Of a DNA stretch of 64,000 bases, positions 23,055 to 33,154 are shown one piece after another. This DNA comes from Lingula anatina. Its lineage: Eukaryota; Brachiopoda; Lingulata; Lingulida; Lingulidae. The stretch lies in contig NW_019774402.1 in the NCBI RefSeq assembly GCF_001039355.2, forward strand, positions 956,947 to 1,020,946, given 5' to 3'. A program made the translations under genes and the position numbers. The notes under the pieces are model-generated. The model had not been told where the DNA came from. It worked only from the letters and a program-made list of their open reading frames with translations, and searched no databases. The number at the start of each line of letters is the position of its first letter. Within the stretch, counting starts at the first letter, position 1.

Positions 23055-23819
23055 CACCAGGATAACCCATCAAGGAACATGTGGAGCCTTCATTAACGTA
23101 GGAATCACAGCAACAGTCTAAAAAATTAACTCAAACTTTTACGTGATTGCCTGGGTAAGCTGGAAACGAAACTACATTGAATATAATGGCATTGTTTATT
23201 TATGTAATCCTACGTGATTAACTGTTTCCTCCGTGGACATGCGTAAGTACATCATGGTTCTTCTTGTTATAAATACTTTACAGAAAACTGAAAAACATTC
23301 TGAAAGAAAATGCCTTGTAATGTATTTATAATCTGTTTTTATTATGCTTACTATTTCAATTCTGTTTTAATTACTTCATAATATTAAATACAACATAAGG
23401 CTAAATGCATGATATTAATTAAGGAAAGAATTGAGATGTACCTTTAGGAATGAATTCTGATAAACCTGCATTATAGGCTGATTATGTAAATTATGTAAAT
23501 TTTGGATGCAATATTTTTAATAGTATAATTTCACCCTTTTTATGCTCTTAATGCAATACAATGATGAATCGATGAATTGATATGCAAATGTATTTTTAGC
23601 CTATATTGAATACATTTAGGAAGTTTTCTAACTTATACTGTACATAATTTTAATATATTAATGTTTAGGTGGTTAAATCAGTTACTTTTCAGTAGAATTC
23701 CAAGCGCTCATATTGATAACTTTGAAAATGTTGCACATTGGAATGAAAAATGTCAGAGGATAAGCGAATAAGCTTTCAGATGAATATTATTATGGTTTGT
23801 ATAATAAATTTATTGGGAG
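23055..23819. other. No gene seen
   Basis: AT-rich spacer between element remnants; no motif found. Confidence 0.4.
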
Positions 23820-24356
23820 GAATAGGAATCTTGAGCTGGTCACATAATTGTCATAAGGGTCTAATCAACCAAGCCCTCTTATCCCATGGGAATAGTCACG
23901 TGACTTACCACTGGCCACCGAAAAGGCCATCTGGTAAACAGAACAGACAGAAAGAAGCCTCCGCCATTTCTGCAGCAGCACAGGATCAGCTTCAACCAAA
24001 GAAAAACCATCGCAATATTACAAGCAAACAGAACTGGTAAGTACAATTAACAATTCTCGCTGTCGGTATAAGGTACGAAAGCATCCACTACGATATGAGC
24101 GCAATACAATTGTCGCTCAGTGTACTGTCACTGAACGCTGATACGCACACACATTGGCCTACGCCGTGTTCCGTTCTTTCCCCCGCTGGGTTGAATTTAT
24201 GTCATCGTCTCGCTTATTTGTGCTTTAAATACTTCTGACTTGCACATTTCTAGCATACCTAGTATTTAGACAATAAGGCGTGAATGCTGCCCTATTGTAA
24301 AGTATCTACCCTTTCCTATTCTGCATGTTTCGCTTAAATAGTCACTTTTCCAGGAC

Positions 24357-24965
24357 ATGTTGCGTCCTCATTTACTCCTGTTAGGTAGCAGCCTCATTAA
24401 ACGAATGGCAAACCCTGTGAACATCGACAAAGAAACTATAGCTAGATGTCCTCCAGACCTGGACCTCTGAGACAAATGCAGAATAACAATGATTGGCCTT
24501 AGTGGTGGAACACTACATACAATCAAGGAACTGCCAGTGCTGCGTAGGCTTCAAAATTTTGATGGCCTCTTCTGCCAAATGCTAGGCAATGATATCACCT
24601 GGAATACACACAAAGCACAACTCAAACAGTTAATCACCGAGTATGTGACATTGCTGACAACCTGGGCTGCCCAACTACGAGTGGTTTTTGTGGGCCAGTT
24701 GATACCCAGACGACACTCCCTTACACCCAGCAGCAGGATTAAGACTGCACAGGTAGTCCAGTACAGACTGAAAGTAAAGCTAGCCAACACATTTTTGCAA
24801 CATACTTTGCAGACCACCAACATCAAATTTTGGAGAATGAAGGGTAGCTATGAAGCTGCATCTGCCATGGTATGCACGGACGGCACGCATTTTAACACCT
24901 ACGGCCATGCCAAGTTTTGGAAAAACCTCAAGTCTGCGGCTAATAGTGAGTTGCCTAGTATTTAG
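24357..24965 (+). pseudogene. SGNH hydrolase ORF of an Ngaro/DIRS-like element, copy A
   Basis: A 203-codon reading from ATG 24357, in one frame, with a single in-frame TGA (24468-24470). All four SGNH signature blocks are visible: LLLLGSSL (Ser nucleophile), GLSGGTL (Gly), MLGNDITW (Asn) and CTDGTHFNTYG (Asp and His). SGNH esterase-like ORFs are known passengers of Ngaro-type and some non-LTR retroelements; their role is unknown. The frame opens just after a possible acceptor (TTTTCCAG), with a CpG-bearing leader at 23820-24350. It is followed, after a ~170-bp spacer, by a CCCH gag-like ORF. Except for one stop the catalytic core looks intact. Confidence 0.75.
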
Positions 24966-25133
24966 CTTTCATCCTAACTGCATGGTTCTACAGGCTCATA
25001 CATAACTGCACGGTAATAAGAAAAAAAAAAATTAAACCTCATCCTATGTGGTGGGCGGGGCCACTGCCAAAAGGCTAAACCTGCCAGGTAGGAGTCGTTT
25101 ATTAATTTATATTTTTTCCTTTAGGAATCAAGA

Positions 25134-26512
25134 ATGAACCCTCCGGAGATCCCTCCTGTAGGTCTGCAGATGGGACCATTCATGCAGTTGCTGATGGGAA
25201 ATCAACCAGCTGGACAGGCAGCCCCACAACGGCCGCTGCCCCAGCAACAGCAGCAGCAGGAGCAAGGCCTACCAAATTAGCCAACCAACCCACCTCAGCA
25301 GCAGGCCCCTCTTCAGGCGCAGGCCCCAATGCAGCAACAGCTAGGGCTGCAAAATGCACCCAACCAGCAAGCTATAGGCCAAGCACAATGCCAAGCACAA
25401 GGTCCAGCACTAGGTCAAGCAAAAGGTCAAGCTTACAACCAACAGCTTCACCAACCACTAGGTCCAATTGGACAAGGGCCAGGTTTCTCACTGGTATAGG
25501 CCAACCCCTGGCCCCTCAGCCTTTTACTCAAAGGACCCACAACCAGACGCACCTCGGTGGTGGGGGCATACAGTTCCCTCAAGCCGTAGGGACCCAGCAC
25601 ATGGCCACAATGGGGTGGCTGGGAGCAGGAGGGGGACAGCCTCCTCAGGCTGGCGTAGCCCAGCAGTTTGTCCCTGGCACTGGACTGGGCATGGTAGGGG
25701 GGCAGCTCTCTCACACTGGGGTAGCCCAGCAGCCCATTCACGCAGCAGGACTTGGTGGGATAGAGGGGCAGCCTCCTGTAAGCTAGTGTAGGCCAGCAAC
25801 CCACAATGGTCACTGGCCTTGGACCCGGGATGATGCACGCCGGACTGACAGGTAACCATCTTACTCTTCTCTCCACCCCTCTGGACTCACACATCCCCCA
25901 AACTATCCGGGACAAAATTGCAAGAGAAGAGTATGTTGATTTCTGCCAACTCCTCAACAAAGATCAAAAACAAAAGGTATCGTACAATGGTGAGCTGGAC
26001 GAAAACGGCAATTTCCAATTCGTCGTTGCCACACCAGCCTGTAAATCTCCACTAACCTTAACAGATTAGCGAGCGGCCTTTTATGTCTTTCAAACAATTT
26101 ATATCAGACTCTACCCCCATCAAGCCCTCAACCTTCTCAAATATGGCGATTAAATCCTCCACCTGAGTAAAATCCCCAGGATGGACTGGCAGAAATGTGA
26201 CAGGGAATTCCGACAGAATAGGCTTTACGGGTTACCGTGGGAAATTTCCAACCAAGAACTTATGCTAAGATGTGCCTCCCCTTCACATACCACTACCTCC
26301 AGCCCCACAAATCAACGGCCGCCCTTTCGTTCAACCCGCTCTTCTCTGGCCCAAACCGCCTCTAACTCCCCAATGTGCCAGTGGAATAGGGGCGATTTTT
26401 GCGACAAATTCCAATGTCGCTACCAACATGTCTGCACTAAATGCCTTCACCCCACCCACCGCCATGTCAACTGTGGCCGTCATCACCGCAAATGTATGAA
26501 GTACAACCACAT
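25134..26512 (+). pseudogene. CCCH-knuckle gag-like ORF, copy A
   Basis: Starts at ATG 25134 (MNPPEIPPVGLQMGPF) with a Gln/Pro/Gly-rich low-complexity N-terminus. It continues through frame breaks into DSHIPQTIRDKIAREEYVDF and CQLL, then RAAFYVFQTIYIRLYP. It ends with a zinc-binding array at about 26376-26500: CQWNRGDFCDKFQCRYQHVC, followed by C.....H...C. That motif (C..WN.G.C....C.Y.H.C..C) marks nucleic-acid-binding gag-like proteins of tyrosine-recombinase retroelements. Stops near 25279, 25785 and 26067 show decay. Confidence 0.65.
25606..25840 (+). repeat. Coding tandem repeat, ~72-bp Gly/Gln-rich units
   Basis: About three to four imperfect units, each reading GLG..GGQ.S..GVAQQ or close to it (for example the unit around 25680-25750). 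They lie in the low-complexity N-terminal half of the gag-like ORF. Confidence 0.65.
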
Positions 26513-27026
26513 ACTGTCTATATTGATGTTTTTAGTCAGCATTTATGGTTGAGGCCTCTTAAGACCAAAGAAGGACAAGAGGTGGCTTCCAGCATCAAGA
26601 ACATTTTTCAAGAATGGGGAACACCAACCCGAGTGCAGACAGATCGGGAAAATGAATTTAAAGGACAGTCAAAAGACTTATGTGACAAAATAAGAATCAA
26701 ATGATTTTGAGTAGCCCTCACCACCCGAAAAGTCAAGGCAAGGATTCCACCTAACCATAAAAGCAAAAATGTAACACTGGGAAGAGAATCTAATGGATTA
26801 CCAAATGGCTTGCAATAACAGCTCCCATTCTGCTATAAGCATGATGCCACGTGAATGCCATTTTGGCCCGAAAAAGAATACACTGGAGGAAAACAGCAGT
26901 GAAGACATTAGACCAAAAGAAGTTAATGTTTCAGAGGCTGCATCTAAGAACCTGATACATAGATCAATGATCAAATATCCTCATCAACATACAATGTTGG
27001 GGATCATCTCCTTCATGAAAGCATGA
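26484..27026 (+). pseudogene. Retroviral-type integrase core (Ty3 or Ginger-like), decayed
   Basis: The reading 26490-26700 has VYIDVFSQHLWLRPL (first catalytic Asp), then EVASSIKNIFQEWG and VQTDRENEFKG (second Asp). The third block is recognisable around 26710-26750 (HHPKSQGK), but the expected Glu region is destroyed by stops. A later piece (26793-26920) has DYQMACNNSSHSAISMMPRE, matching the end of rve integrase domains (N.. H.S....P....FG). An OTU protease pseudogene follows 270 bp downstream. That pairing has been described for Ginger1 DNA transposons, but LTR elements remain possible. Confidence 0.7.
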
Positions 27027-27295
27027 CAAAAGACCGCAGAGTTAGCCAAGGGAGCAGTCTGTCAAAAAGATGTAAGCGCAAAATTGTACCCTAGTAGAGT
27101 GAGATCTGGTCACAGACAGATATAAGGTACAGACCCAGTGTTCTCATGCTGGTGACACTCAACAACATTGGGATTCTGTGGACAATTTAACTTCAAAGAT
27201 CTATAGCCATGAACAACTACGACAAAGAAAAGATGTCACAAAGTGTATGTTGCAGAGGGCATAAGAATAATTAAATCATTGTTCAACAAAAGGAA

Positions 27296-27783
27296 CCTTG
27301 GGACTTATTTTGATCTTTCACAGACAGCATCTCTTTACAGCCTGCAAATTGAACAGGATAAGGAGCTGCATGTTCCATGCCATATCTCAACAACTCTCCA
27401 AATATAGCATAACTATAAGCCATGAAGAAATAAGGAGAAGGGCCATTAGCTTTATGCTTAGCAAAAGAAATATTTATTATAATAAGTGGGGATTCATTCC
27501 CCTAGAAGACTTTATAGATGAAGAATCATAGGAGGAATACAATGAACAAATGTCTAAAGATGGCGAGAGGGGTGACCACATTACTTTGATTGTTGCTATT
27601 CTGTTTCTGAGACCAATCAGCAGCATTCTTCTTGGACATATATCTGAGATCCATTATGTCAGTTTATGCCAAAAAGAAAACAACGTAGAGAAGACCATAA
27701 TTTTATGTGAACAGTGCTGTGAATCTGAAGTACTGGCATATAAATTCTACCAGTTTGTTCCCTCATACAATTTGTTCCCTTAG
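27296..27783 (+). pseudogene. OTU-type cysteine protease domain, decayed
   Basis: The reading contains SCMFHAISQQL (OTU pattern G.C.F.A.S..L with the catalytic Cys kept), then ISHEEIRRRAISFM. After one stop at about 27529 it continues with MSKDGERGDHITLIVAILFL and ILLGHISEIHYVSL, whose final His is the catalytic His position. The Asp/Gly just before the Cys is lost. OTU domains remove ubiquitin, and in transposons they are accessory domains of unknown role. Confidence 0.65.
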
Positions 27784-28139
27784 CGACATCCAAGAAGAAT
27801 TCATCACAAGCATCACAGTTGATGGTGGATAGCATGGTCCAAGGCTTTTATGGTCCAGTCAAGAACTAAGTGGCAGACCAATATCATAAGTATATACCAG
27901 AGGACAAACTAGACGCCTGCCTAGTTGACAACAACAGGGATATGAATCTTATCTCAAATTCGAAAGAACTGAACTACACAACAGTGACTGTACAAAGATT
28001 CAGGAACAAAGCATATGATACTAAAATGAACGATGAAGAACAGGCACCAGGTTTCAAAACTGGCAAATGCCTTACCATTAGTATTTTTTTCTACAAGAAT
28101 GCTAGAACACAAGTTATTGCACATCCCAGTCCAGCATTG

Positions 28140-30020
28140 TGACACTTTGGGGCGAGAAGTAGACTGGTTTGTAAGAGAACTTTGGGGTTTTAAAGGGCTG
28201 ACAGAGCATCAATTCCAAGCAGTAAGTGCTGCACTCAGTGGGCAAGATGTGTATGTTGAAATTCCTACAGGAAAAGAGAAAAGCCTATGGTTCCAGCTGC
28301 CTCCATTTCCACAAGAAGATGGAGTGGTTTATATTGTAAGCCCTTTAAATGCTCTTATGGAGGACCAGGTAAAATAATCTATCAATCAAAATGGAAAGAG
28401 ATATTTATTTCAATATTTTATAATACCTATATTATTTAAACATTGCTGTAAATTGTAAGACATTTGTGGCAAACATATTTTCTCCCTAGCATGCAAATAT
28501 TGCTTGAAATATAAATACCTCTACTAGTTTAAGAACTACACAATATGTTAATATGTTAGTAGTACAGACTAACCATTGCTTTCCTTTTCATCTTTACAAT
28601 CACCAGTTTCGACAATTTCGAAAGAAAACAAAGTGCAGGGATCTGCAGGTGCAAACAAAAGAAGACGACAAAGCCCTACAGCTTTCAATGGACAGGAGTG
28701 TTAAATTAGGTATTTTTTAATTAAATTACTTTGTGACAATATCTGTTGTATGTATGTGTGTTGATTATCTATTTTAATACTAACATTATATTACTTTGAG
28801 TCAACTATTATGTAATTTACAGAAGTGTTCTTGTTAATTGCATTTCTAAACACCCGACTTTGGCTTCAGTATATTTTAGTCCAGAGATAGCCACCTCTGC
28901 AAAAGGCATGGAACTGTTCAGAAACACTGTGGCAGGGAAATTGCTGCTACTTGTTGCAATTGATGAAGCCACTGCATTCACTGCTGGTAAGTCAAATTGA
29001 GCGCATATCCATGTCTAAAGTTAAACTGGGCTTGAAGATTTCGGTCAAATTTCATTAAAAGATAGCTAAAAACTGAGTCCTTTGAAAGAGCCATATTACA
29101 GTATGTAACTGTGTGACTTGACATAACCAGTTCAGTAATTTTTCTTCTCTACACTACAGTAGAAGTTAATAAGGTAGGCAGCATGGTGTCAGAACAAAGA
29201 CCTGGCTCCATGTCATCTTTTAGTAATTGCAATTAGTAGTTCTCTTAAGTGGCCATCTCTCAGTGATACCTGACATTATTTAAAAAGAGTCTTTTTTTTC
29301 AGGAGTGAAAGCTTTAATTTAGGACAGCATTCAAAGGATTGGGACAACTGAAGGCAGTTACAGAATCTGATGCTCCTTACATGGCTTTGACTGCCAATGA
29401 CACACCAGAAGTGAAAAATGGGACAACAGAAAGTCTACTCATGAAGAAGCATGTAGAAGTCCTCAAAAATTAGATAGACCCAACATCTTCCTCAGTAAAA
29501 GATACATTAATAACAGGTTGGTGATAACTCTTAGATTATAGATGTAGATTTATAGCTCTATTATTGACAGCTTCTGCATTCCATCTTTTCTAAATTTATT
29601 ATTTATTGACAACTACAAAGAAAAGGCCAGTCACATAGGCCCTCACAGAATAAAAACAAATAAAATTTTAAAAGTTTTCACTGTAAGACCTGATTTTGGA
29701 AGGAAAAATTATCTTTACAGGACTTTTTGAAACATGATCAGTACAACTTCATTCTGTTATATTTTACAGGATGATCTCTATGGCATCATAGAGCTGATTA
29801 AAAATATGGAAGATATAACAAATATCCCCAAAACAACTATTAAATGTTATTACAAAGAAAGACTGTGAAAGTTTACTTGCACTTGAAGAGCCATTTCCCC
29901 AAAGGTCAAGATTTGATCCATGCCTCTCTCTCTCTCTCTCTAAGGATCAGAAATCAAGAGTACTGCCCAAGTCCTGGAGAGAAGATGTAAGGGTAGAGAT
30001 TGCTACTACAGGATTTGGAA
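28140..30020 (+). pseudogene. RecQ-like DNA helicase pseudogene, split by intron-like gaps, cut by contig end
   Basis: Pieces in RecQ order. 28150-28368 carries FVRELWGFKGLTEHQFQAV, then IPTGKEKSLWFQLP (Walker A, with the last Gly of GxGKS replaced by Glu) and VYIVSPLNALMEDQ (motif Ia). 28610-28705 is weak. 28880-28986 has LLVAIDEATAF (motif II, DEAH changed to DEAT). 29320-29510 has FKGLGQLKAV and APYMALTANDTPEV (motif III), with one stop. 29940-30020 has ATTGFGMV (motif V). The blocks are separated by GT-AG-like gaps. Loss of Walker A and DEAH residues plus stops and frameshifts make it non-functional. Confidence 0.65.
29923..29941. repeat. (CT)n microsatellite
   Basis: Short dinucleotide run inside the RecQ-like pseudogene. 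Confidence 0.7.
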
Positions 30021-30104
30021 TGGTAAGGGTAAAAACAATTGCTTCTTCAAATTTTATCTTCGGGCATCATTAAAAAGAAATAAATCAAGATATGTACTTC
30101 AAAC

Positions 30105-30105
30105 N
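30105..30105. other. Single-N contig join
   Basis: Base composition changes abruptly from AT-rich helicase pseudogene to GC-rich (GCCGGCGGA) repeats, so the flanks may not be adjacent in the genome. Confidence 0.75.
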
Positions 30106-30187
30106 GCCGGCGGAGCCGGCGGAGCCGGCGGAACGATCCGGACGAGACCGAAACCATGTGTACCGCCAGCGCTAACGCTGGTGGTAC
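30106..30187. repeat. GCCGGCGGA triplet repeat and a 12-bp-stem hairpin
   Basis: Three copies of the 9-mer GCCGGCGGA at 30106-30132, then a stem-loop with arms 30160-30171 and 30176-30187 (one G-T wobble, 4-nt loop). Confidence 0.6.
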
Positions 30188-30470
30188 AATAAATTGATTT
30201 TAGCAAATGTTTATTACAACTGTGTAGTCAGCTTAGTGGACCAGGACCAAAACAAAAGAGACCAGGGCCGGCTTTCACGAAATGTTTCACAGTTTGCGCA
30301 ATTGCGCTAATTTTTTTTTGCGTAGCTTTCGCAAATTTTTTCGCTGTTAGCGCACGACGGCGTGCCCAGAAGTAAACACTGTTATCTCGAAACACTGCTC
30401 TTCGGGCCGCGGAGGCAAGAAAAAAAACAACAAATGCTCGTGCTCCGTGAACGTTTGCTCAGCTGACACA

Positions 30471-30634
30471 ATGGAGGAGCCGGTTGGTTTTCTGAGAAAG
30501 CGCAGTCGTTTTTCAGACAAGGAAATAGGCATCATCGTGGAGGAGGTGTCCTACAACCCTTCTCTTTTTTATCAGCTATCGAACTCAGTTACTCAAAAAT
30601 CAAAAGAGGAAATTTGGAAGAGGATTACTCAAAA
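30471..30634 (+). CDS. First coding exon of a Myb/SANT-like (zeste-type) DNA-binding protein
   Basis: ATG 30471 opens MEEPVGFLRKRSRFSDKEIG and continues with IIVEEVSYNPSLFYQL and KEEIWKRITQK, then a strong donor GTAAGT at 30635. The pattern (F...E...IVEEV......L....S......K...W..I) fits the Myb/SANT-like N-terminal domain found in zeste-like and NAIF1-like proteins, many of them Harbinger-derived. A CpG-containing upstream region (30340-30470) could be its promoter. No matching downstream exon is visible; the next sequence is retroelement debris. It is either a host gene with a distant second exon or a domesticated or dead fragment. Confidence 0.5.
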
Positions 30635-30744
30635 GTAAGTAGACACTTTCAATGCGTCTGATTCGGGAATGCCATTGCATAAACCCCTAAATTCACTTTA
30701 TCTGGTGCCAGCTTTTTTCATCGCTGTTGATCACCAAGAGGCAG

Positions 30745-30968
30745 AATCACAACAAAACAACAGGAATTCACTTTTAACAAGTCAATAGACAAGACTAATC
30801 GAATTCTAAAAAATAAGCTTCAAGAAAGAGAGAAGGCCAGTTACTGGCCCCAAATCGGAGCAACTCTCCATGGAAACAGATGCTCACCATAGATGGCACC
30901 CACCTAAACCACTGGGGCACCACAAAGTATTATCGTTCCATCAGGGGTACGCTCTTGCATGAAAAAAA
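30745..30968 (+). pseudogene. SGNH-hydrolase C-terminal fragment, copy B
   Basis: Reads LKNKLQEREKASYWPQIG, then after a one-base frameshift TIDGTHLNHWGTTKYYRSIR. This is the same block V (DGTH.N..G) as the copy A ORF but clearly diverged. It lies upstream of the copy B gag-like ORF, as in copy A. Confidence 0.6.
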
Positions 30969-31095
30969 GACTAAGTGCAAGCACCACAATACCGCATGAA
31001 TATACACGTCTTTAGATAGATAGATAGATACATGCATACATAAAAGAAAAGTTGACAGGGTTTTAATCTCTGCCATGGGAGTCACCATACCCTTT

Positions 31096-31870
31096 CCTCT
31101 CTTTCAGAACTCAAGAAATTGCAGGATGAATACAGGATCTCCAGGTCTTCCTGAAAGGAAACCCATCTCAACAGACCCAGGTCAACCAACTCGGGTACCC
31201 ACAACATCGGACATGTATCAGGGAGGACTTGAGCTCCCACCAAAGAGACCGCTAGATCTGAGAGCTACAGCAGGAGCCAGAACAACTGGACACACCATCA
31301 CACCACAAGGTGCCGCCCCACAGCGAGTGAGAATTTACACCCTCTTTCCCAACAGTCGGCCCGATGCTGCAGGTCAGACATCAAATACAGGAATTAATGC
31401 ATACCAACTATGGACAATGTCCCACCCTTTACTGAATCATCACACCTCGACTCACGCAATGGACCAAATCACATGGAGCACAGACCACAGTGATGAGGAT
31501 GACTTGCAAGGTCAGATTGCCTCTAATCTTCTTTTGGCCCATCTTAGCAAAAACATGTCATAAAATCTGGAACCAGGAACATGTTCCTTTCAAGGAGCTC
31601 ATTCCGCGTACTTCAAACTCATCCAACACGTCTGAATGGGAAGCGCCTGATGACCTACCAGAAACGAATCTCCTGAAATCATTGGGCCTCAGTAAAGATC
31701 AGAAAAAACCAAAGGACATCACTTTTGGCCAGTGGCAATAAGCATTCAATGTCTTCCAAATTGTGCACAACCTAAAATACCCGGATCAGAGTCAAAATCT
31801 CATTATTTACAGCAGTCGCTGGGGAGAAAAGATGCAACATCGTAGTCTTTTCTTGGTGGCATATTATAAG
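31096..31870 (+). pseudogene. CCCH-type gag-like ORF, copy B
   Basis: Pro/Thr-rich N-terminus (about 31118-31500), then KIWNQEHVPFKELIPRTSNS and, after a stop at 31739, AFNVFQIVHNLKYPDQSQ. The order of blocks matches copies A and C, but no zinc motif is reached. The three copies differ greatly in sequence, so they are old or belong to separate lineages. Confidence 0.55.
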
Positions 31871-31984
31871 CACCACCTTTTATAATTATGTGTTGGTTAT
31901 AAAATCAGTAATCCACTCAACTGAGTTACACAACAAGGGATCAAGATACATTTATGTATGAAGTTTTGATGAATGTCCAAGTTA

Positions 31985-32151
31985 GGACAAGTATCAGGAT
32001 CTTAGTCAACAGGTAGCTGATCTAGAAGTGACAATCTCTGAGATGCAAAACACAACGGCAGCGAAGAGAGGAAGGCCCAAATGCTACGGTTGTGGAAAAG
32101 AAGGTAATTTTATCTATGATTGTCCTAATACAAAACCCAAAAACCAGTAAC
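31985..32151 (+). pseudogene. Retrotransposon gag CCHC zinc-knuckle fragment
   Basis: A short reading ends in a basic linker and CYGCGKEGNFIYDCP at 32077-32121, i.e. C-x2-C-x4-N-x4-C. The zinc-ligand His of the usual CCHC knuckle is Asn (AAT for CAT). Preceded by a helix (QQVADLEVTISEMQ). Probably a Ty3-type gag end. Confidence 0.6.
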
Positions 32152-32159
32152 TAGTCCAG

Positions 32160-33150
32160 ACCCAATGATTATGAATCCCACCACTGCCACCGAATGTACA
32201 GTAACATGTAATACAAACCAAAACCAGCCAATGGTGCAAGTGGTTTATTTAGTGCTATAGCAAGAGTGGGCCAATAGGATTACCTTATGATGAGAGTAAA
32301 TGCTACATAAGCACAGCTGAGCAAATAGGTAACAAAGCCGACCTATTCACACATAACAAAAAAATATAAAATCTGCATAAAATCTTTGTTGCCAACCATG
32401 CTGCAATCATCAGGGAAGGCTCACATCCAAAACAATGGCATTTAACAGTTTCCAAAGGCAATGATGAGTCAGATAACAAACCAACTTTTCAATAAAACAA
32501 GGTGAAATGAGAAACCAAATTCTGTGAAGGAAGAAACAGCATTGTCCATGCATACCAGGTGATGCATTGTGTAAAGACAATTAAATGGACAGGTCTCTGG
32601 AAGTGAAAGTAACTGAAAATGTGTCCCATGCTGAGATATCAGGAATTACTGCTGTTGACAAGATAGAACATAAGAATATCATTGTGGTATAAACATAAAA
32701 TGAATGCTGTTTGGCAGTAACCTTGCAAAAACGGACTTGAACTTAAGTGAAACCTAATGCACGTTGTGACAATAAATCTCACTTAGTATTTATAAAAATG
32801 CTTTTTTAAAGACAGGCATTCAGTGAAGAAAATGTTGAACTCATGAATGAAGATCCAACAAATGTATTAAGGCAAAGGGCATCATGATTCCACGGACCTA
32901 TTTCTAATTTCTTTTAAGAATCACAACTGTTGAGCTGTACATGTGTCAATAACATTAAATAATATTGATTTCCTGCTTTATATCAAGAATTAAATACATC
33001 TCTGATAATAATAATTTGTCCAACACTTAAATTGCTAAAACTATCCAGGAAAGCTAAAGTTGAAACATTTTGTAGTGAATAATAATGCCCTTGAGATCAG
33101 ACAAGTTTATAAATTCCCCTGATAAGTGAACTTGTGTAACTCCATAACCT
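32160..33150. other. Heavily mutated retroelement debris, no confident gene
   Basis: Short coding-like patches (for example 32280-32470) but many stops and no catalytic motif recognised. Confidence 0.4.
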
Positions 33151-33154
33151 TTTC

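Noticed and set aside
25448-25960. Minus-strand and alternate-frame long ORFs over the Gly/Gln-rich repeat
   Set aside because: GC-rich tandem repeat keeps several frames open; only the frame reading GVAQQ-type units joins the gag-like blocks.
31015-31031. GATA tetranucleotide run as a possible regulatory cluster
   Set aside because: Four-unit microsatellite, nothing more.
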